A stretch of 59,549 nucleotides of DNA from Actinospica durhamensis (GTDB taxonomy: Bacteria > Actinomycetota > Actinomycetes > Streptomycetales > Catenulisporaceae), in assembly GCF_018139695.1 (NCBI RefSeq), contig NZ_JAGSOG010000020.1:1-59549 (forward strand), in the 5' to 3' direction. Shown in pieces: positions 58,254 through 59,549 of the stretch; position 1 is the stretch's first letter; the number at the start of each line of letters is the position of its first letter. The notes below the pieces were generated by a model that searched no databases, was not told the origin of the DNA, and saw nothing but the letters and a program-made list of their open reading frames with translations. A program made the translations under genes and the position numbers.

Positions 58254-58470
58254 GGCGGCCGGCTCCTCGCATCGGTCGTCGATCAATGGATTTCGCACAA
58301 GCCTCATTCATTCCTCCCGAGCCTGCGAGGTCCGCGCAGTGCGGTGCTCGACGACCGGCGGGGGACAGAGCCGGAGGCAGTCGACCACCGCACACCCGAT
58401 CCGTCCACCAGAAACCGATCAAAACGACAGGGGGAAGGGCCCGCGCCGGGAAACGCATCGCGGAGTGCTG

Positions 58471-59549
58471 TCAGAAGCCGAGGCCGACCGGTGCCGACCA
58501 GTCGGATGCCGACGACCTGAAGTACTCGTTCGATACCGACGAGGATGAGGTGCGGGCGAGCACCTCCGGCTTGCCGGAGGCGTCGACGTAGGCGGCCGGC
58601 GCAGCGGCGACGTCGACCGGCAGGGCGCCCAGCCGGACCAGCCGGTCGCGCCGGTCGCGGAGTTCTGCCATGCGTGCGCGAGCCGCCCGTCAGCGAGTCG
58701 GGCGAACACCTCGAGGTGACCGTCAGGCCAGCGCAGCGCGGCGACCTGGCCGGTCAGAGTCGAGCCGAGGTTGTCGGCGGCGAGCTGACCGCCCCATGCC
58801 CACTGGCCCGAGGTATCGATCCACGCGTGGTCGACCTGTCCGGAGCCGGTGGTGACGAAGACCTCGGTGCCGCCGTCCTGGTTCGAGATCGGGGTCGGGT
58901 CGGCGGCCAGGTCCGTGGGGCCGGCGATGGTGGACCAGCCGCTCCAGGAGGAGCCGTTCCACACGGTCCAGACCAGGGTGCCGGCGGAGCTGCGGCCGTA
59001 GAGTTGGAGATCGCCGCCCGCGTCGTCGAACGGCACCGGGCGTCCGGCCAGCGAGCCCCCCAGCTCGGTCCAGGCCGACCAGCCGCCCGAGCCGGTTGCG
59101 CTACTGCTTACGGCCGCGGCGACCGACCCGTCGGAGAGTCGGACGAACACCTCGATCCGGCCGTCCGGCCGGGTGATCGCGGACAGGTCTCCGGTCGGCG
59201 TTCCGGGTGGTGCGGCGCCGGTAGCGGGGACAGACCACTGCCATCCCGCCGACGTCTGGCGGCCGCCCGCTATCGCGCCGTCGGCCAGCACGTCGAAGAC
59301 CTCGAGGTCCCCGGCGGTGTCGGTCACCGCGGCCGGCGCGCCCGCCGCACCGGACGGCTGGCCCGGCACCGCGTTGAACGAGGACCAGCCGCCGGGGCCG
59401 GCCTGCTGGGCGGCGTAGACGAGGGTGTGCGTCGGAGAGAGGGCGAAGGCGGCGTCGGCGGATCCGGTGGCCGCGACCGAGATCAGCGCGCCGGGCTCGG
59501 CGGCGGGGATGCGCACGGTCGCCGCGTGCGGCCGGGCGGGGGACGAGGG
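58471..59549 (-). pseudogene. Secreted beta-propeller (PLL/tectonin-like) protein, 5' partial, frame broken near its end
   Basis: The frame is open from the right edge and carries five or more repeats of a propeller blade, e.g. DLEVFDVLADGAIAGGRQTS, RIEVFVRLSDGSVAAAVSSS and HLEVFARLADGRLAHAWQNS. Each contains the W-x-x-W pattern of PLL-like lectin domains (GGWSAWTELGG). At about 58638 the reading passes from GWSGWAP to LPVDVAAAPAAYVDASGKPE in another frame and ends at 58471. One more C in the CCC run restores the frame. If that is an error, the gene is intact here and continues to the right of the window, where a catalytic or binding domain may lie. Confidence 0.65.

Noticed and set aside
1-59549. 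CRISPR arrays or a biosynthetic gene cluster
   Set aside because: No regularly spaced short repeats were seen, and no core biosynthetic enzymes (PKS, NRPS, terpene, RiPP maturation) are present.

Overview
The window is about 59.5 kb of very GC-rich DNA. Codons are GC at the third position, GTG starts are common, and the families present (stand-alone maltokinase cap protein, GH87/GH12 secreted enzymes with discoidin or ricin modules, actinobacterial kdp cluster with a DUF4118 protein) point to a soil-type filamentous actinomycete. I cannot fix the genus. No rRNA, complete tRNA or CRISPR array was seen.

Layout. 1-2.4 kb: tail of a possible transposase, a Tat-type polysaccharide deacetylase and a small ORF. 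2.4-12.2 kb: an ion and copper region with a MarR regulator divergent from a ClC chloride channel, a broken DUF4118 gene, two membrane proteins, a STAS protein, a SCO1-type copper chaperone operon, a broken ctaG and a CPA1 Na+/H+ antiporter. The same 15-bp palindrome lies in front of both clc and the SCO1/ctaG divergon, suggesting one MarR regulon. 12.3-14.6 kb: remnants and insertion-sequence scars around a maltokinase-cap protein. 14.8-22.5 kb: a KimA-like APC permease fused to an OB fold, a KdpE-like regulator with a degenerate receiver, a CaCA exchanger and a first KdpD kinase. 22.5-27.7 kb: mobile or decayed DNA, including a TetR/two-SDR divergon and an intact IS630 element splitting an inositol-phosphatase-family gene. 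27.9-39.3 kb: a membrane sensor-like protein, a DUF4118 protein, and a full kdp locus (small peptide, kdpF, A, B, C, D, E) on the minus strand. 39.4-46.6 kb: an unknown exported protein, then a NarL-type two-component system divergent from an FtsX-type ABC exporter. 46.8-59.5 kb: a secretome region with TetR plus GH12/ricin protein, a large GH87-like beta-helix protein, a CHAP-domain protein, remnants, a methyltransferase and a beta-propeller protein running off the right edge.

The main theme is monovalent-ion homeostasis: Cl- (ClC), H+/Na+ (CPA1), Ca2+ or Na+ (CaCA), K+ (KimA-like APC and KdpFABC), and two KdpD-type sensors. A second theme is the large number of disrupted genes. At least a dozen disruptions have the form of a one-base deletion, several at C or G runs, so real decay and uncorrected assembly indels must be told apart before any of these genes is called dead.
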